A stretch of 64,000 nt of DNA from Planctomycetota bacterium. GTDB lineage: Bacteria; Planctomycetota; Phycisphaerae; SM23-33. Location of the stretch: the NCBI GenBank assembly GCA_022705325.1, contig JAKJER010000003.1, positions 245,419-309,418 of the forward strand. Reading direction: 5' to 3'. Every line of letters begins with the position of its first letter. Within the stretch, counting starts at the first letter, position 1. Shown piece after piece: positions 46,691 to 54,990 of this stretch. Below the pieces are notes generated by a model. That model searched no databases, was not told the DNA's origin, and was given only the letters and a program-made list of their open reading frames with translations. Both the position numbers and the translations under genes were made by a program.

Positions 46691-47911
46691 CTATGCCTGG
46701 TCGGCTGGTGTCAACGGTGCTGTGCCCACCTCCCGCACGATGGCGGGCACCTTCTTCCAGCCAAGCTTCTTGCAGGCCTCCAATCGTAAATGACCAGCCA
46801 GCACCTCGTACTGGTCAGTGTTGACGTTCTTCACGACAACGATAGGCTGGAGCAGCCCCTCGGCTTTGATGCCTTGAGCGAGCAGTTCCACATCCTCCGA
46901 GTCGAAGACCTGGCCATTGGCGATCTTCGCCACGCTGATTTCGGCGATATTGCGTGCCTCCAGGTCTTGGGAGGCCTCCTCTTTGCGGTCCTGCCCAGCG
47001 CGGAAGGAATAGACGTAGGGGATGGCGATATCGACTGAGGGCGTCTTCTGGATTTCCTCGAAGATCAGCTTGTTGATCTCGTAGCTGGTCTCGGCCCGGT
47101 CCTTCACGCGCGTGTGATAACGAAGGCGGAGGTACACCCCGTAGTCATAGTTGTCCGCTCGTATGTACGGCGGTTTGCCGGTCGCCTCGATGACGTCCTT
47201 GGTGACAGCGCACGCCGCGTCCAGAAGAACCCGCTCCGCCTTCCGCCAGTCGGAATCATAGGTGATCCGCACGACCACCTCGTCCAGCATATACGCGGCC
47301 TCCTGGGAGACAGTGTAGTTGATGACGACCTGGCTGAAGAGCATTGCATTGGGCACCAGGATGTACCGGCCAACGGCCTCCTCGCTGGCGATAGACCCGC
47401 CAACCTGATTGAGCACCGTGTACATGGGTCCGATGTCCTTGATGTCTCCGGTCAGCCCAAGCGTCGGGAACTGCACACGGTCACCGGGCCGAAAGGGGCG
47501 CTTCAGCGAGACAAGTACCCATGCGGCGAAGCCGCTGACGGGGGCCTGAAGGGACCAGCCCAGGAGCATGCCGCCGAAAAGGCTGAACGCTGTGGTGAAC
47601 GTGCCGAGCACGCCGAAGCCGTAAGCAAGGGAAATGAACACCCCTAGGAGGCCAAGCAGCCAGTACAACCTGCCCACCATCACCCCTTCGACCGGTGGCT
47701 TGCCCTTGCGGGCCAGCAGGAAGTGGGTCACCAGCGTGAAGATGCCGCACATCGCCATGACGCCAGCCACGAGCCCCACCAGACCTGGCCAGCTCAGGCC
47801 GCTGGCGAGCCTGGGCAACTCCGGCAGGGCGCGATGAACGCCCAGTCCAGCCGCAGCTACCAGAACACAGACGCCAACAAAGACGGTCGACCGCAGACCA
47901 TGCCGTTCCAT
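46691..47911 (-). CDS. MscS mechanosensitive channel fused to a ParB-like domain
   Basis: A 406-residue protein. Membrane helices at about 8-26, 42-64, 79-101 and the pore helix (FSLFGGMLLGWSLQAPVSG) are followed by the MscS beta domain (LKRPFRPGDRVQF) and the C-terminal alpha/beta vestibule (to about 320). The last ~75 residues are a ParB/Srx-like domain: EDVELLAQGIKAEGLLQPI then YEVLAGHLRLEACKKLGW, aligning with the ParB box II G-E-R-R-x-x-A pattern as GHLRLEA. ParB domains are CTP-binding/hydrolysing folds; a channel gated or tuned by nucleotide is an inference. No ParA or parS partner is near. Confidence 0.88.
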   Translation of the reverse strand: MERHGLRSTVFVGVCVLVAAAGLGVHRALPELPRLASGLSWPGLVGLVAGVMAMCGIFTLVTHFLLARKGKPPVEGVMVGRLYWLLGLLGVFISLAYGFGVLGTFTTAFSLFGGMLLGWSLQAPVSGFAAWVLVSLKRPFRPGDRVQFPTLGLTGDIKDIGPMYTVLNQVGGSIASEEAVGRYILVPNAMLFSQVVINYTVSQEAAYMLDEVVVRITYDSDWRKAERVLLDAACAVTKDVIEATGKPPYIRADNYDYGVYLRLRYHTRVKDRAETSYEINKLIFEEIQKTPSVDIAIPYVYSFRAGQDRKEEASQDLEARNIAEISVAKIANGQVFDSEDVELLAQGIKAEGLLQPIVVVKNVNTDQYEVLAGHLRLEACKKLGWKKVPAIVREVGTAPLTPADQA

Positions 47912-48084
47912 AACAACTCCTCTGGCGAGCCCATGGGGTTCTCGCCGTTGCCTCGCGGACGGCCGGGGGTGGCCGACGCAGAGAGAGTAACCGTTGTCGC
48001 CGCCGAATTCAACCGCGAAGCAGAAGATCGGCGCGCACGGAGGCAGGAATCCGCGAGAATTGGCGCGAAATTAGTGAGAAAGGC

Positions 48085-48113
48085 TTGACACGGGCTGGAT
48101 GATTTCAGATAAT
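48085..48113 (+). promoter_or_regulatory. Sigma-70-type promoter for the polyamine operon
   Basis: TTGACA (48085-48090) and GATAAT (48108-48113) with 17 bases between: the same hexamers and spacing as the promoter at 12253. The expected transcript start is near 48120, giving a leader of almost 290 bases. Confidence 0.75.
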
Positions 48114-48145
48114 AAGCAAAGTTAAGTTCTAACAGAGACGACAAA

Positions 48146-48229
48146 ATGTACCACCGCTTCTACATGAAGGCTCGAAGCAAGCTATCCAGCGCCAGCGGTT
48201 ATATGCGCCGCGCCGCTGGCAGGCCTTGA
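48146..48229 (+). CDS. Putative Arg-rich leader peptide (27 residues)
   Basis: An ATG-to-TGA frame in the long leader of the arginine decarboxylase gene. The peptide has five Arg and two Lys among 27 residues, including an MRRAAGRP end. The ribosome site (AGAGACG) is poor. Its position, 26 bases after the expected transcript start, fits a leader peptide sensing arginine or polyamine, but this is inferred and no attenuator stem was mapped. Confidence 0.4.
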   Translation: MYHRFYMKARSKLSSASGYMRRAAGRP

Positions 48230-48406
48230 TGGTGGTTGTCCGTTGTCTCGCGCTTTGCCATTCCTGCCTCAAGCTCTCCCAGCGGCGCCAGTAGCAGGGG
48301 ACGGGTCCGCGCCTAACGCCTGACCTGATGCCCCTGCCGGTCCGTTCGCCACCCCACGACATTCTTCGGCGTTTCGTTCCATGCCACGCCGGGAACGGCT
48401 TTTGAA

Positions 48407-48967
48407 TTGGACAGACTATCGCTTGTACCGAAGGAAGTCTTCCTCACCCGAGGTGTCGGGAGGCACCGTAACCGCCTCCAGAGCTTCGAGCTGGCCCTGC
48501 GCAAGGCCGGCATCGAGCGGGGCAACCTGGTTCGGGTGTCGAGCATCCTGCCGCCCGGATGCCGCGTCATCCCACGAGTTGATGGGCTGGCGAAGCTGGA
48601 GCATGGTGCTATTACCTTCTGCGTGCTGGCCGAGGCCTCGACGAATGAGCCCTCGCGGCTGGTCAGCGCCGGCATCGGACTGGCGCAACCGGCCAACGGG
48701 CAGCAGTACGGGTATATCAGCGAGCACCATGGCTTCGGCATGAACGAGGACCGCGTGGGCGACATGGTCGAGGACATGGCGGCTACCATGCTGGCCACCA
48801 CGCTGGGTATCGAGTTCGACCCGGAAACGGCCTATGACGAGCGAAAGCAGATCTTCCGGATGTCGGGCAAGATCGTGCGGACGAACTCCTGCGTCCAGAC
48901 CGCCGAAGGCGACAAGAAGGGCTTGTGGACGACCGTCGTCGCCTCGGCCGTAATGCTGCTCCAATGA
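48407..48967 (+). CDS. Pyruvoyl-dependent arginine decarboxylase
   Basis: A 186-residue protein of the PvlArgDC family, which makes agmatine from arginine and CO2 loss. The proenzyme self-cleaves between two serines to make a pyruvoyl group; the site LVRVSSILPPG (S45-S46) is intact. Downstream EHHGFGMNEDR and the C-terminal VASAV segments agree with the family. The TTG at 48407 is the earliest start that fits the fold, with a weak ribosome site. The agmatinase gene begins ten bases after the stop, so the two form an arginine-to-putrescine operon. Confidence 0.9.
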   Translation: MDRLSLVPKEVFLTRGVGRHRNRLQSFELALRKAGIERGNLVRVSSILPPGCRVIPRVDGLAKLEHGAITFCVLAEASTNEPSRLVSAGIGLAQPANGQQYGYISEHHGFGMNEDRVGDMVEDMAATMLATTLGIEFDPETAYDERKQIFRMSGKIVRTNSCVQTAEGDKKGLWTTVVASAVMLLQ

Positions 48968-48977
48968 CAGGTGACCT

Positions 48978-49889
48978 ATGAAACTGCCTCTGTACAACTT
49001 TATGGATCTGCCGCCGGACGCGTGCGAGGCAGCCAAGGCGCGATACGCCGTGCTGCCGGTGCCGTATGAGGGCACTGTCACGTTCATGAGAGGAACGGCC
49101 GACGCTCCGGCGGCAATCATCGACGCGTCGGCTCAGGTCGAGGAGTACGACGAGGAGTTGGCGCAGGATTTCCGTGCGGCCGGCATCGTCACGTTGTCGT
49201 CCATTATGCCGGCAGAGACGCCGGAAGAGCAGATGCGCCGCGTCGCCAGCACCGCGCGGGCCGTGATGCGCAGCGGGAAGTTCCTGCTGACGCTCGGCGG
49301 AGAGCACAGCATCACGGCCCCGCTGGTGCGGGCGGCGGCCGAGCAGCATGGCGAGATCAGCGTCCTCCAGATCGACGCCCACGCGGACCTGCGCGACACG
49401 TATAAGGGCAGCACTCATTCGCATGCCTGCGTGATGCGTCGCGTGCTGGAAGTCACGGACCATGTGGCCCAGGTGGGCATCCGCAACTTCTCGCAGGAGG
49501 AATGCGCTGAGTGTCCGCGCCAGGTGGAGAGATTCATCACCCCGGCGATGGTCGAGAGCGATCCCGACTGGATCGACCGGGTGCTGTCGCTCCTGGGCGA
49601 GAAGGTATACGTCACTGTCGATGTTGACGGATTCGACCCGGCCTATGTCCCGGGAACCGGGACGCCGGAACCGGGCGGGCTGACCTGGCGGCAGGTGACC
49701 GCGCTGCTCCGACGGATCTGCGCCGAGCGGCAGGTCGTCAGCGCCGACATCGTCGAGGTCGTCCCTCTGCCAGGCCAGAAGGTCTCGGAGTTCCTGGCGG
49801 CTCGGCTGGCATACAAGATCATAGCCTATACGCAGTTACCCAAACTGACCGGTTCTTGTGGCATGACAATCGTAACACTTAGTGCATAA
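48978..49889 (+). CDS. speB: Agmatinase, C terminus altered by MITE-like insertion
   Basis: A 303-residue ureohydrolase. All Mn-binding segments are present: GGEHS, DAHADLRD and DVDGFDP. It converts agmatine to putrescine and urea, the next step after the decarboxylase upstream. The natural end of the family is close to ARLAYKIIAY. Here the last residues (KLTGSCGMTIVTLSA) come from the inserted element at 49841. Removing the element restores a reading frame ending YTQLPQAEN with TAA at 50043. The active site is untouched, so the enzyme is probably functional. Confidence 0.93.
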   Translation: MKLPLYNFMDLPPDACEAAKARYAVLPVPYEGTVTFMRGTADAPAAIIDASAQVEEYDEELAQDFRAAGIVTLSSIMPAETPEEQMRRVASTARAVMRSGKFLLTLGGEHSITAPLVRAAAEQHGEISVLQIDAHADLRDTYKGSTHSHACVMRRVLEVTDHVAQVGIRNFSQEECAECPRQVERFITPAMVESDPDWIDRVLSLLGEKVYVTVDVDGFDPAYVPGTGTPEPGGLTWRQVTALLRRICAERQVVSADIVEVVPLPGQKVSEFLAARLAYKIIAYTQLPKLTGSCGMTIVTLSA

Positions 49890-50020
49890 ACGACTTACGG
49901 TAATACCGAAACTGAACGCATCATTCCCAGCCGCATACGAGTAGTCTTTCGTCAGTATTTCATTACCAAGCACTTACTGCAAGTGATATCGCCGGAATCA
50001 CGAAGAACCGGTCAGTTTGA
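49841..50020. mobile_element. MITE-like element (~180 bp) at the 3' end of speB
   Basis: A 17-bp perfect terminal inverted repeat (CAAACTGACCGGTTCTT at 49841-49857; its complement at 50003-50019) bounds a lower-GC, non-coding segment. GCAGTTACC flanks it as a direct repeat on both sides (49832-49840 and 50021-50029), as a 9-bp target duplication. No transposase is inside. The source of transposase is not in the window. Confidence 0.85.
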
Positions 50021-50412
50021 GCAGTTACCGCAAGCGGAGAACTAAGAAGCCAATGATCACACTGTCATGCCGCGTTGATGCGGAGCCTGAGCTTTGGAAG
50101 AGGTGCAGCGATGCCTATGACATCATCTACTGGTTTCCGTAGCGGGACGGCAGCCGTCGTGCCCTCCCGCCGTCATTATCGGCCGCGTGACACACTGTCC
50201 AGCCGCAGCGAAAACCTATGTCTGCTGTCGGCGGCCTGATGGCGGCATTGCGATTCCGGTCGCACCCGCCGTTTCTCTCGACGCCGAAGCCGGACTACCG
50301 GTCGATGTCGAGCATCTGCCGTAGCCTCTCTTTGCCAATAAGAGTCCTACCGCCGGACCAGCGGCGCAGACGCCTCTGGTCCGGGCCATCACTGGATGTG
50401 AAGGAGCGTGTC
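50021..50412. other. Intergenic region before the ten-gene cluster
   Basis: After the MITE and the ancestral speB stop (50043), about 370 bases carry no gene. A perfect 9-bp stem (CCGGACCAG at 50353 with CTGGTCCGG at 50376) lies 28 bases before the next start codon and would sit in its leader. Its loop is 14 bases. No T tract follows, so it is not a terminator. Confidence 0.6.
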
Positions 50413-51273
50413 ATGAGAATCGGAATCCAACAAACGGCCTTGGGAGAAGCCAGCCTTGTGAAGTCCTTCATCCGCGCCGCGCGCGCCGGGACCGAGGGCA
50501 TTGGCCTGTGCTATCGCACGGCCGAAGAAGCCCGCTGTCTGGGCGATCCTCGGTATGTGGTAAAGGTCCGCGCGTTGGTCGAACGCTTCGGCTTGGCCGT
50601 CACGGGCCTGCATTTGGGCGTTCTATGCGCCGATCAGTCTCTGATCGGGCCCCTGCCTTTGATCATCCAATCGCAGGACCTCGTCCGCCTGGCGATAACC
50701 GTGGCCGCCAAATTGGGAAGCCCCGACGTGGTTGTGCCTTTCTTCGGGCGCAATCGAATCGAACTGCCCAAGGAGTTCGACACTGCCGCAGCGGCCATGT
50801 CGGATCTGGCCGAAGCAGCAGAGGACCATGGCGTTACGCTTGCCATAGAAAGCAGTCTGCACCTGAGCCAACTTCAGCAGTTCTTGGCAGGTTGCGGCAG
50901 CGATTTTGTGAAGGTGTGCATGGACACTGGCGATGTGACGGCATGCCGGCACGATCCTGCCAGCATGATCTCGGGCCTGGGGCGCGACAGGATCGCCCAG
51001 GTTCACCTCAAGGATGTCCGGGGCGCCAGCGGGCTCCCGCCCGACTTCAATATTCGGCTGGGCCGTGGCAACGTCGGTTTCACCGGCGTGGCCAATGCAC
51101 TTCAGGGTGTGGGATACGGTGGATGGCTCGTGTTGGAGACGCCGCCCGGCGACGACCGAGGGGCCATCGTCGCCGCGCATGTGGAGTACACCCGCAGGCT
51201 CTTTCGTGCCGCGATGCCGTCCGACCGCCTCGCTGCAAGTAAGGCTCTGTCAGTCGGAAAAGGAGTCGCATGA
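50413..51273 (+). CDS. Sugar phosphate isomerase/epimerase-like TIM barrel protein 1
   Basis: A 286-residue protein of the xylose-isomerase-like/AP-endonuclease-2 barrel family. The ATG at 50413 has AAGGAG upstream. Typical strand ends and metal sites are visible: GIGLCY, GLHLGV, VVVPFFG, LAIESSLH, CMDTGDV and QVHLKD, ending WLVLETPPG. Members isomerise or epimerise sugars and sugar phosphates with a divalent metal; the substrate is unknown. It heads a ten-gene same-strand cluster and has a paralogue at 51990. Confidence 0.85.
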   Translation: MRIGIQQTALGEASLVKSFIRAARAGTEGIGLCYRTAEEARCLGDPRYVVKVRALVERFGLAVTGLHLGVLCADQSLIGPLPLIIQSQDLVRLAITVAAKLGSPDVVVPFFGRNRIELPKEFDTAAAAMSDLAEAAEDHGVTLAIESSLHLSQLQQFLAGCGSDFVKVCMDTGDVTACRHDPASMISGLGRDRIAQVHLKDVRGASGLPPDFNIRLGRGNVGFTGVANALQGVGYGGWLVLETPPGDDRGAIVAAHVEYTRRLFRAAMPSDRLAASKALSVGKGVA

Positions 51274-51470
51274 TGGCCACCAGTGATTCACAGGCCAGAG
51301 ACCGTCAAGGTCAACACGAACATCGATGTCCTGTCTGCGGCTGGCCAATCAAGGCTTCGCTGCAGTGGCACTTTCAGGAATTCTGTTGCAGCCGGTGCGA
51401 CACCTACCTGCGATGGGAAGGCGACGATCGCGGCCACGGTCGCTGGATCAAGGCTGGTGTCTACGCGTAG
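51270..51470 (+). CDS. Zinc-ribbon miniprotein 1
   Basis: A 66-residue protein overlapping the upstream gene by four bases (ATGA), with AAAGGAG as ribosome site. CPVCGWPI and CCSRCDTYLRWEG form a two-knuckle zinc ribbon ending in a GRW-containing strand. A close relative, about 40 percent alike by eye, is at 53176. Function unknown; a subunit or regulator of the neighbouring isomerase is possible. Confidence 0.7.
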   Translation: MMATSDSQARDRQGQHEHRCPVCGWPIKASLQWHFQEFCCSRCDTYLRWEGDDRGHGRWIKAGVYA

Positions 51471-51484
51471 CCGAGGAACCGTAC

Positions 51485-51988
51485 ATGGCAGGCAAGCACG
51501 CCGGTCCAACAATGCAAGAACTCCTGCGACGCCTCACTCAGGGCTCGGTGTCGGAGCTGTTCGCGTTGGCGGAACCCAGGCAGCCAGGCTCGCCGAGCTT
51601 CCAGAACGCCTACGGCGTTTGCCTGCTGCGACTGGGCAAGGTGTACGAGGCATTGACGGTCTTTAACGAGATCGCGCTGGACCCGGACACGCTTCGCGTG
51701 CGGCGCGACGTACCGGACAGTTTCAAGGCGAACCTGGCCACCGCGCGACTGATGGCCAAGAACCCGAAGGGCTGCCTGGAGGCGATGCGAGCGATTGGCA
51801 ACAGGAGAACAGAGTACTGCGACCGGCTCAGAAAGGCCCTTCACCGCTGGAGCGCATCCTTGCCGCTGCTTCAGCGGCTAACGTGGCGTCTGGGCGTCTT
51901 GCCGAAAACGCCGATTCGGCTGGACTTCGTGCCCGGAGAACTTGACGGCGATGACCCCATTGCGGGCAGCTTCGGAAAGGAAGTGTGA
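51485..51988 (+). CDS. Helical TPR-like protein
   Basis: A 167-residue protein; ATG preceded by AGGAACC. Helix pairs such as GVCLLRLGKVYEALTVFNEI look like tetratricopeptide repeats, and about 100 residues later a basic WRLGVLPKTPIR region follows. No enzyme domain. One base separates it from the next start codon, so it is part of the operon. Confidence 0.65.
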   Translation: MAGKHAGPTMQELLRRLTQGSVSELFALAEPRQPGSPSFQNAYGVCLLRLGKVYEALTVFNEIALDPDTLRVRRDVPDSFKANLATARLMAKNPKGCLEAMRAIGNRRTEYCDRLRKALHRWSASLPLLQRLTWRLGVLPKTPIRLDFVPGELDGDDPIAGSFGKEV

Positions 51989-51989
51989 C

Positions 51990-52838
51990 ATGAGACTCAG
52001 CATTCAAGAAACGTCCCTCGGCCCCCAGACATTCCACGACACCTGGCGTCTACCCCAGCAGGCGGGCCTCGAAGGGCTCAACCTGTGCTATGGATGCAAG
52101 ACGGACATCGTCGCCCTCAACAACCTGGACTACCCGATTCAGATTGAGAACATGGCCAATCGGCACGAGGTCGCCGTCTCCGGGATGCACCTGGGATACC
52201 TGTCGCAGATACCGTTCTTGGTCGGTGAAGCGAACAATCGCGAGGAAGGCAAACGGATCGTGCGCCGAGCCCTAAAGGTCGCCGGCCGGATCGGTGCCCC
52301 AACAGTCATCGTGCCATTGGACGGGCCCAACAGCATCCGAGGTCCGCAGCATCAAGAGGCGGTGATTTCTTTTCTTCAGGGACTGGCCGAGGACGCCCAG
52401 AGAGCCAGGGTGTCCATCGCGGTGGAAGGCCCTCTGGGCTATGAGCAGGTGCGTGACTTGCTAACGAGCGTCGACCGGCCGGAGGTGAAGTTCTGCTTCG
52501 ACACGGGCGATGCCGCGGTCGCGCGCCACGATTCTATCTGGATGATCCGTGGCCTCAAGGCGGGTAGCATCGCACAGGTCCATTTCAAAGATGTCAACCT
52601 GTCCGTTCAGCCCCCGGACTTCTCCGTGAGACTGGGACGCGGCGATGTCCGGTTCGATGCCGTCATGTTCGCGCTTCGTTCTGTGATGTACGACGGCTGG
52701 GTCGTCCTGGAAACCCCACCCGGAGACAAGGACGGACAGATCGTTTCGCTCCACGCGGAAGACGCCCGGAGCATCCTCGGCCGCGGCCTGGACAAGGAAT
52801 CGTCGGCCGGCCGGGCAACTGAGCACGCGGCCTCCTAA
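51990..52838 (+). CDS. Sugar phosphate isomerase/epimerase-like TIM barrel protein 2
   Basis: A 282-residue paralogue of the protein at 50413 (same MRxxIQxTxLG start, GMHLGYL, VIVPLDG, IAVEGPLG, CFDTGDA, QVHFKD, WVVLETPPGD). It has AAAGGAAG upstream. Two such barrels in one operon suggest two related sugar intermediates or a heteromer. Substrate unknown. Confidence 0.85.
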   Translation: MRLSIQETSLGPQTFHDTWRLPQQAGLEGLNLCYGCKTDIVALNNLDYPIQIENMANRHEVAVSGMHLGYLSQIPFLVGEANNREEGKRIVRRALKVAGRIGAPTVIVPLDGPNSIRGPQHQEAVISFLQGLAEDAQRARVSIAVEGPLGYEQVRDLLTSVDRPEVKFCFDTGDAAVARHDSIWMIRGLKAGSIAQVHFKDVNLSVQPPDFSVRLGRGDVRFDAVMFALRSVMYDGWVVLETPPGDKDGQIVSLHAEDARSILGRGLDKESSAGRATEHAAS

Positions 52839-52869
52839 ACTCCGAAGATAGGCAAGAAAGGAATGAGCA

Positions 52870-53157
52870 ATGAGCAAGGGCAAGAAGTCCAAAGGTCTGA
52901 CCCACTTCTTCACGTTTCGCCCAAACGGCGATGTGTGTCAAGTCCAGTTAGCTGGGTGCTTTACGAACTGGAAACCCGTATCGATGAGCCGACAGGAAGA
53001 CGGTGGCTTCCTGGTCAGTCTGCGATTGGAACCGGGCGTGTACGAGTACAAGTTCATCGTCGACGGGCACTGGATCACCGACCCCGGCCACAGCAGTTGG
53101 GCGCTCAACGCATACGGGTCGTTCAACTCGGTGCTTAGCATTGAGGCCTTCAAGTAA
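52870..53157 (+). CDS. Stand-alone CBM48/AMPK-glycogen-binding domain protein
   Basis: A 95-residue protein that is only a CBM48-like domain: VQLAGCFTNWKPVSM, the central YEYKFIVDGHWITDP strand and a short tail. In larger proteins this domain binds glycogen-like alpha-glucans. A free-standing copy suggests a glucan sensor or adaptor. It has AGAAAGGA upstream. Confidence 0.82.
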   Translation: MSKGKKSKGLTHFFTFRPNGDVCQVQLAGCFTNWKPVSMSRQEDGGFLVSLRLEPGVYEYKFIVDGHWITDPGHSSWALNAYGSFNSVLSIEAFK

Positions 53158-53175
53158 GTCAAGGTGCATAGAGAA

Positions 53176-53364
53176 ATGTCACAAAAGAACCGCGAACGGC
53201 CCGCCCACGCGGATTGGCACAACTGTCCTGGGTGCGGCCTGAGGATTCCAGGAACCAAGCACAAGGAGTGCGAGGAGTTTGTTTGCGAAGGGTGCCTGCA
53301 CACCTTGCGTTGGAAGGGCGACAGCGTGCGTGGGCGCTGGGTGCTCGCAATCCTCGACGGCTGA
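53176..53364 (+). CDS. Zinc-ribbon miniprotein 2
   Basis: A 62-residue relative of the protein at 51270: CPGCGLRI, then CEGCLHTLRWKG and GRW. The ATG at 53176 is preferred; a GTG at 53164 in frame is possible. It follows the CBM48 gene by 18 bases. Confidence 0.68.
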   Translation: MSQKNRERPAHADWHNCPGCGLRIPGTKHKECEEFVCEGCLHTLRWKGDSVRGRWVLAILDG

Positions 53365-53385
53365 GTCCGCCAAAGGAAACCAACA

Positions 53386-53595
53386 GTGAAGATCGTAATA
53401 CAGATTCGAGCACGGGCAGACGGGCAGTACGTCGCGCACTGCCCATCCTTGCCGGGCTGCGTGGCCTGTGCGCGCACACGAGAGTCCGCTCAACACAGGA
53501 TGCGTGATGCGGTGACCGGATATCTGGCGAGTTTCGACGTGCCGCTGCCTCCCAGGGTGATCGTCGTCGAAGCCCCGGAAACCGTGTTCCGATAG
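53386..53595 (+). CDS. HicB-like protein without HicA partner
   Basis: A 69-residue protein with a GTG start and AAAGGAAA upstream. It has the HicB/DUF1902-type beta-hairpin fold (VIQIRARADGQYVAHCPSLPGC, a DGxxVAxxPxLPGC-type signature). No HicA toxin-like frame is next to it, so it is probably a stand-alone partial-RNase-H-fold regulator, not a complete toxin-antitoxin. Confidence 0.72.
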   Translation: MKIVIQIRARADGQYVAHCPSLPGCVACARTRESAQHRMRDAVTGYLASFDVPLPPRVIVVEAPETVFR

Positions 53596-53619
53596 TCGAA
53601 GTCCACAGGAGATAAGGTC

Positions 53620-54936
53620 ATGACCCCTTCAACCATCTACTCCCGGGAAGACGTGCAGACCAGCGTGGCGATGGCCCCCGCCTATCGCATCCTGCTGGTC
53701 GTCACAGAACCGCCGCAGGAGCAGTACCTGCGCGAGTACGCCAACGCGCTGGCGAGGCCCCAGTCTGCGGAGATCGGCGTGTTTCGTTTGCATCAGCATC
53801 GCAACGGCTCGTCGGCGTCCTGTCGCGCCGAGTTCTACACCGAAGATTGCGGCGGGATGACGGTTCCTGAATTGACATCGCGAATGAGCTTGCGAGAGCA
53901 CATCATGGAGATTGCCGAAAGCTGGCCGTTTGACATGCTTATCGCTGATTGGCCAGACGCAGACCCTGATATGAGCATCTTTGCCCATATCGTCAAGGAC
54001 ATCGACACGATTGTCGTTTTGGTCCGACATAGCCAGCGCATGGTGCGCCGAGTGCTTGTGCCAGCCGGCGGCGGAGCCCATGCCCTAGAGGGCATACGAA
54101 TCGCCGACGTCCTGGCCAAGGCGTGGTCTCTTGACAGGCAGGTGCTGCGGATCATCCACCCAGGCCCTGAATTCTGGGAGCGCCGGGCTGACCTGAAGCG
54201 CCGGTGCAGGCACATCCGTAACGCCACGCTTCTGTACCTGGACGTCGCCGAGGTCGAGATGCCCGTGAAGGTGCGCCTGGGCGGCGACGTCGCCGATGAG
54301 ATCATTTGCCATTCCCGGCTTGGCGACTTGATCGTGATCGGCGGGTCCAGCCAGTGGCTCATGGAGAACCACGCCTCGGCTTCCATCCCCAGCCGCGTCG
54401 CAAGCGGTGTCTCCGGACCTGTCCTGATGGTGTTGACCAATCGCGGACGTCCTTCGGCCTTGACCGACGTGTTCTGGGACCGAACGGTCGCAGTGGATTT
54501 GACCGCAGAGAGCAAAGAGCAGGCCATTGAGATGCTCGTGGACGCGCTGGTGGATGCCCGCCAGGTGCCCTTGGCCCGGCGTGATGAAGTAATTGCCGCC
54601 GTGATGCGGCGGGAGCGGTGCGGCGCGACATATATCGGCCACGGCACCGCCATTCCCCATGCGGCGCTGTGCGGCTTTCGCGGCTTGGTGGGAATGCTGG
54701 GCGTATTCCCCGACGGAGTCCCCTTCGGCAAAGCGGAGGATGAAGGTGCGAAGTTCCTGTTCCTCCTGCTTACGCCCAAGGAGAGCTACGAGGTCTACCT
54801 ACCAATCCTCGCGCGGATAGCCAGGTTCATGAACGAGCCCGACCACCGCCGGCAACTGACGCAGGCCGCGACCTCGGCCGATGTCGTCGCGCTCTTAGGG
54901 CAGGCAGAACAAGAGTGGGCCAATGAAAGGGACTGA
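53620..54936 (+). CDS. Universal-stress-like protein fused to a PTS EIIA (type 2) domain
   Basis: A 438-residue protein with AGGAGATAAGG upstream. Residues about 20-285 resemble two USP/Rossmann-type nucleotide-binding units (RRVLVPAGGGAHALEGIRIADVLA; GDLIVIGGSSQWLM). Residues about 295-435 are a PTS EIIA-2 domain with the phosphorylatable histidine H347 in GTAIPHAAL, as in PtsN (EIIA-Ntr). PtsN regulates potassium and nitrogen systems by phosphorylation; here the domain is linked to stress-type sensing. No EI, HPr or EIIB gene is in the window. Confidence 0.82.
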   Translation: MTPSTIYSREDVQTSVAMAPAYRILLVVTEPPQEQYLREYANALARPQSAEIGVFRLHQHRNGSSASCRAEFYTEDCGGMTVPELTSRMSLREHIMEIAESWPFDMLIADWPDADPDMSIFAHIVKDIDTIVVLVRHSQRMVRRVLVPAGGGAHALEGIRIADVLAKAWSLDRQVLRIIHPGPEFWERRADLKRRCRHIRNATLLYLDVAEVEMPVKVRLGGDVADEIICHSRLGDLIVIGGSSQWLMENHASASIPSRVASGVSGPVLMVLTNRGRPSALTDVFWDRTVAVDLTAESKEQAIEMLVDALVDARQVPLARRDEVIAAVMRRERCGATYIGHGTAIPHAALCGFRGLVGMLGVFPDGVPFGKAEDEGAKFLFLLLTPKESYEVYLPILARIARFMNEPDHRRQLTQAATSADVVALLGQAEQEWANERD

Positions 54937-54990
54937 TGGCAGCGAATGCACCGCCGCTGCGAGGATAATGAGAATGCGGAGAGGTCAACA

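Larger units (their letters stand above)
47912..48406. other. Divergent regulatory region: ion channel genes / polyamine genes
   Basis: 495 bases between the MscS-ParB gene (leftward) and the arginine decarboxylase gene (rightward). It holds a strong plus-strand promoter (48085-48113) and an Arg-rich leader ORF (48146-48229), then ~175 bases without a gene. I see no comparable minus-strand promoter. Confidence 0.65.

Noticed and set aside
53386..53595. HicAB toxin-antitoxin system
   Set aside because: Only the HicB-like gene is present; no HicA-like frame lies on either side.
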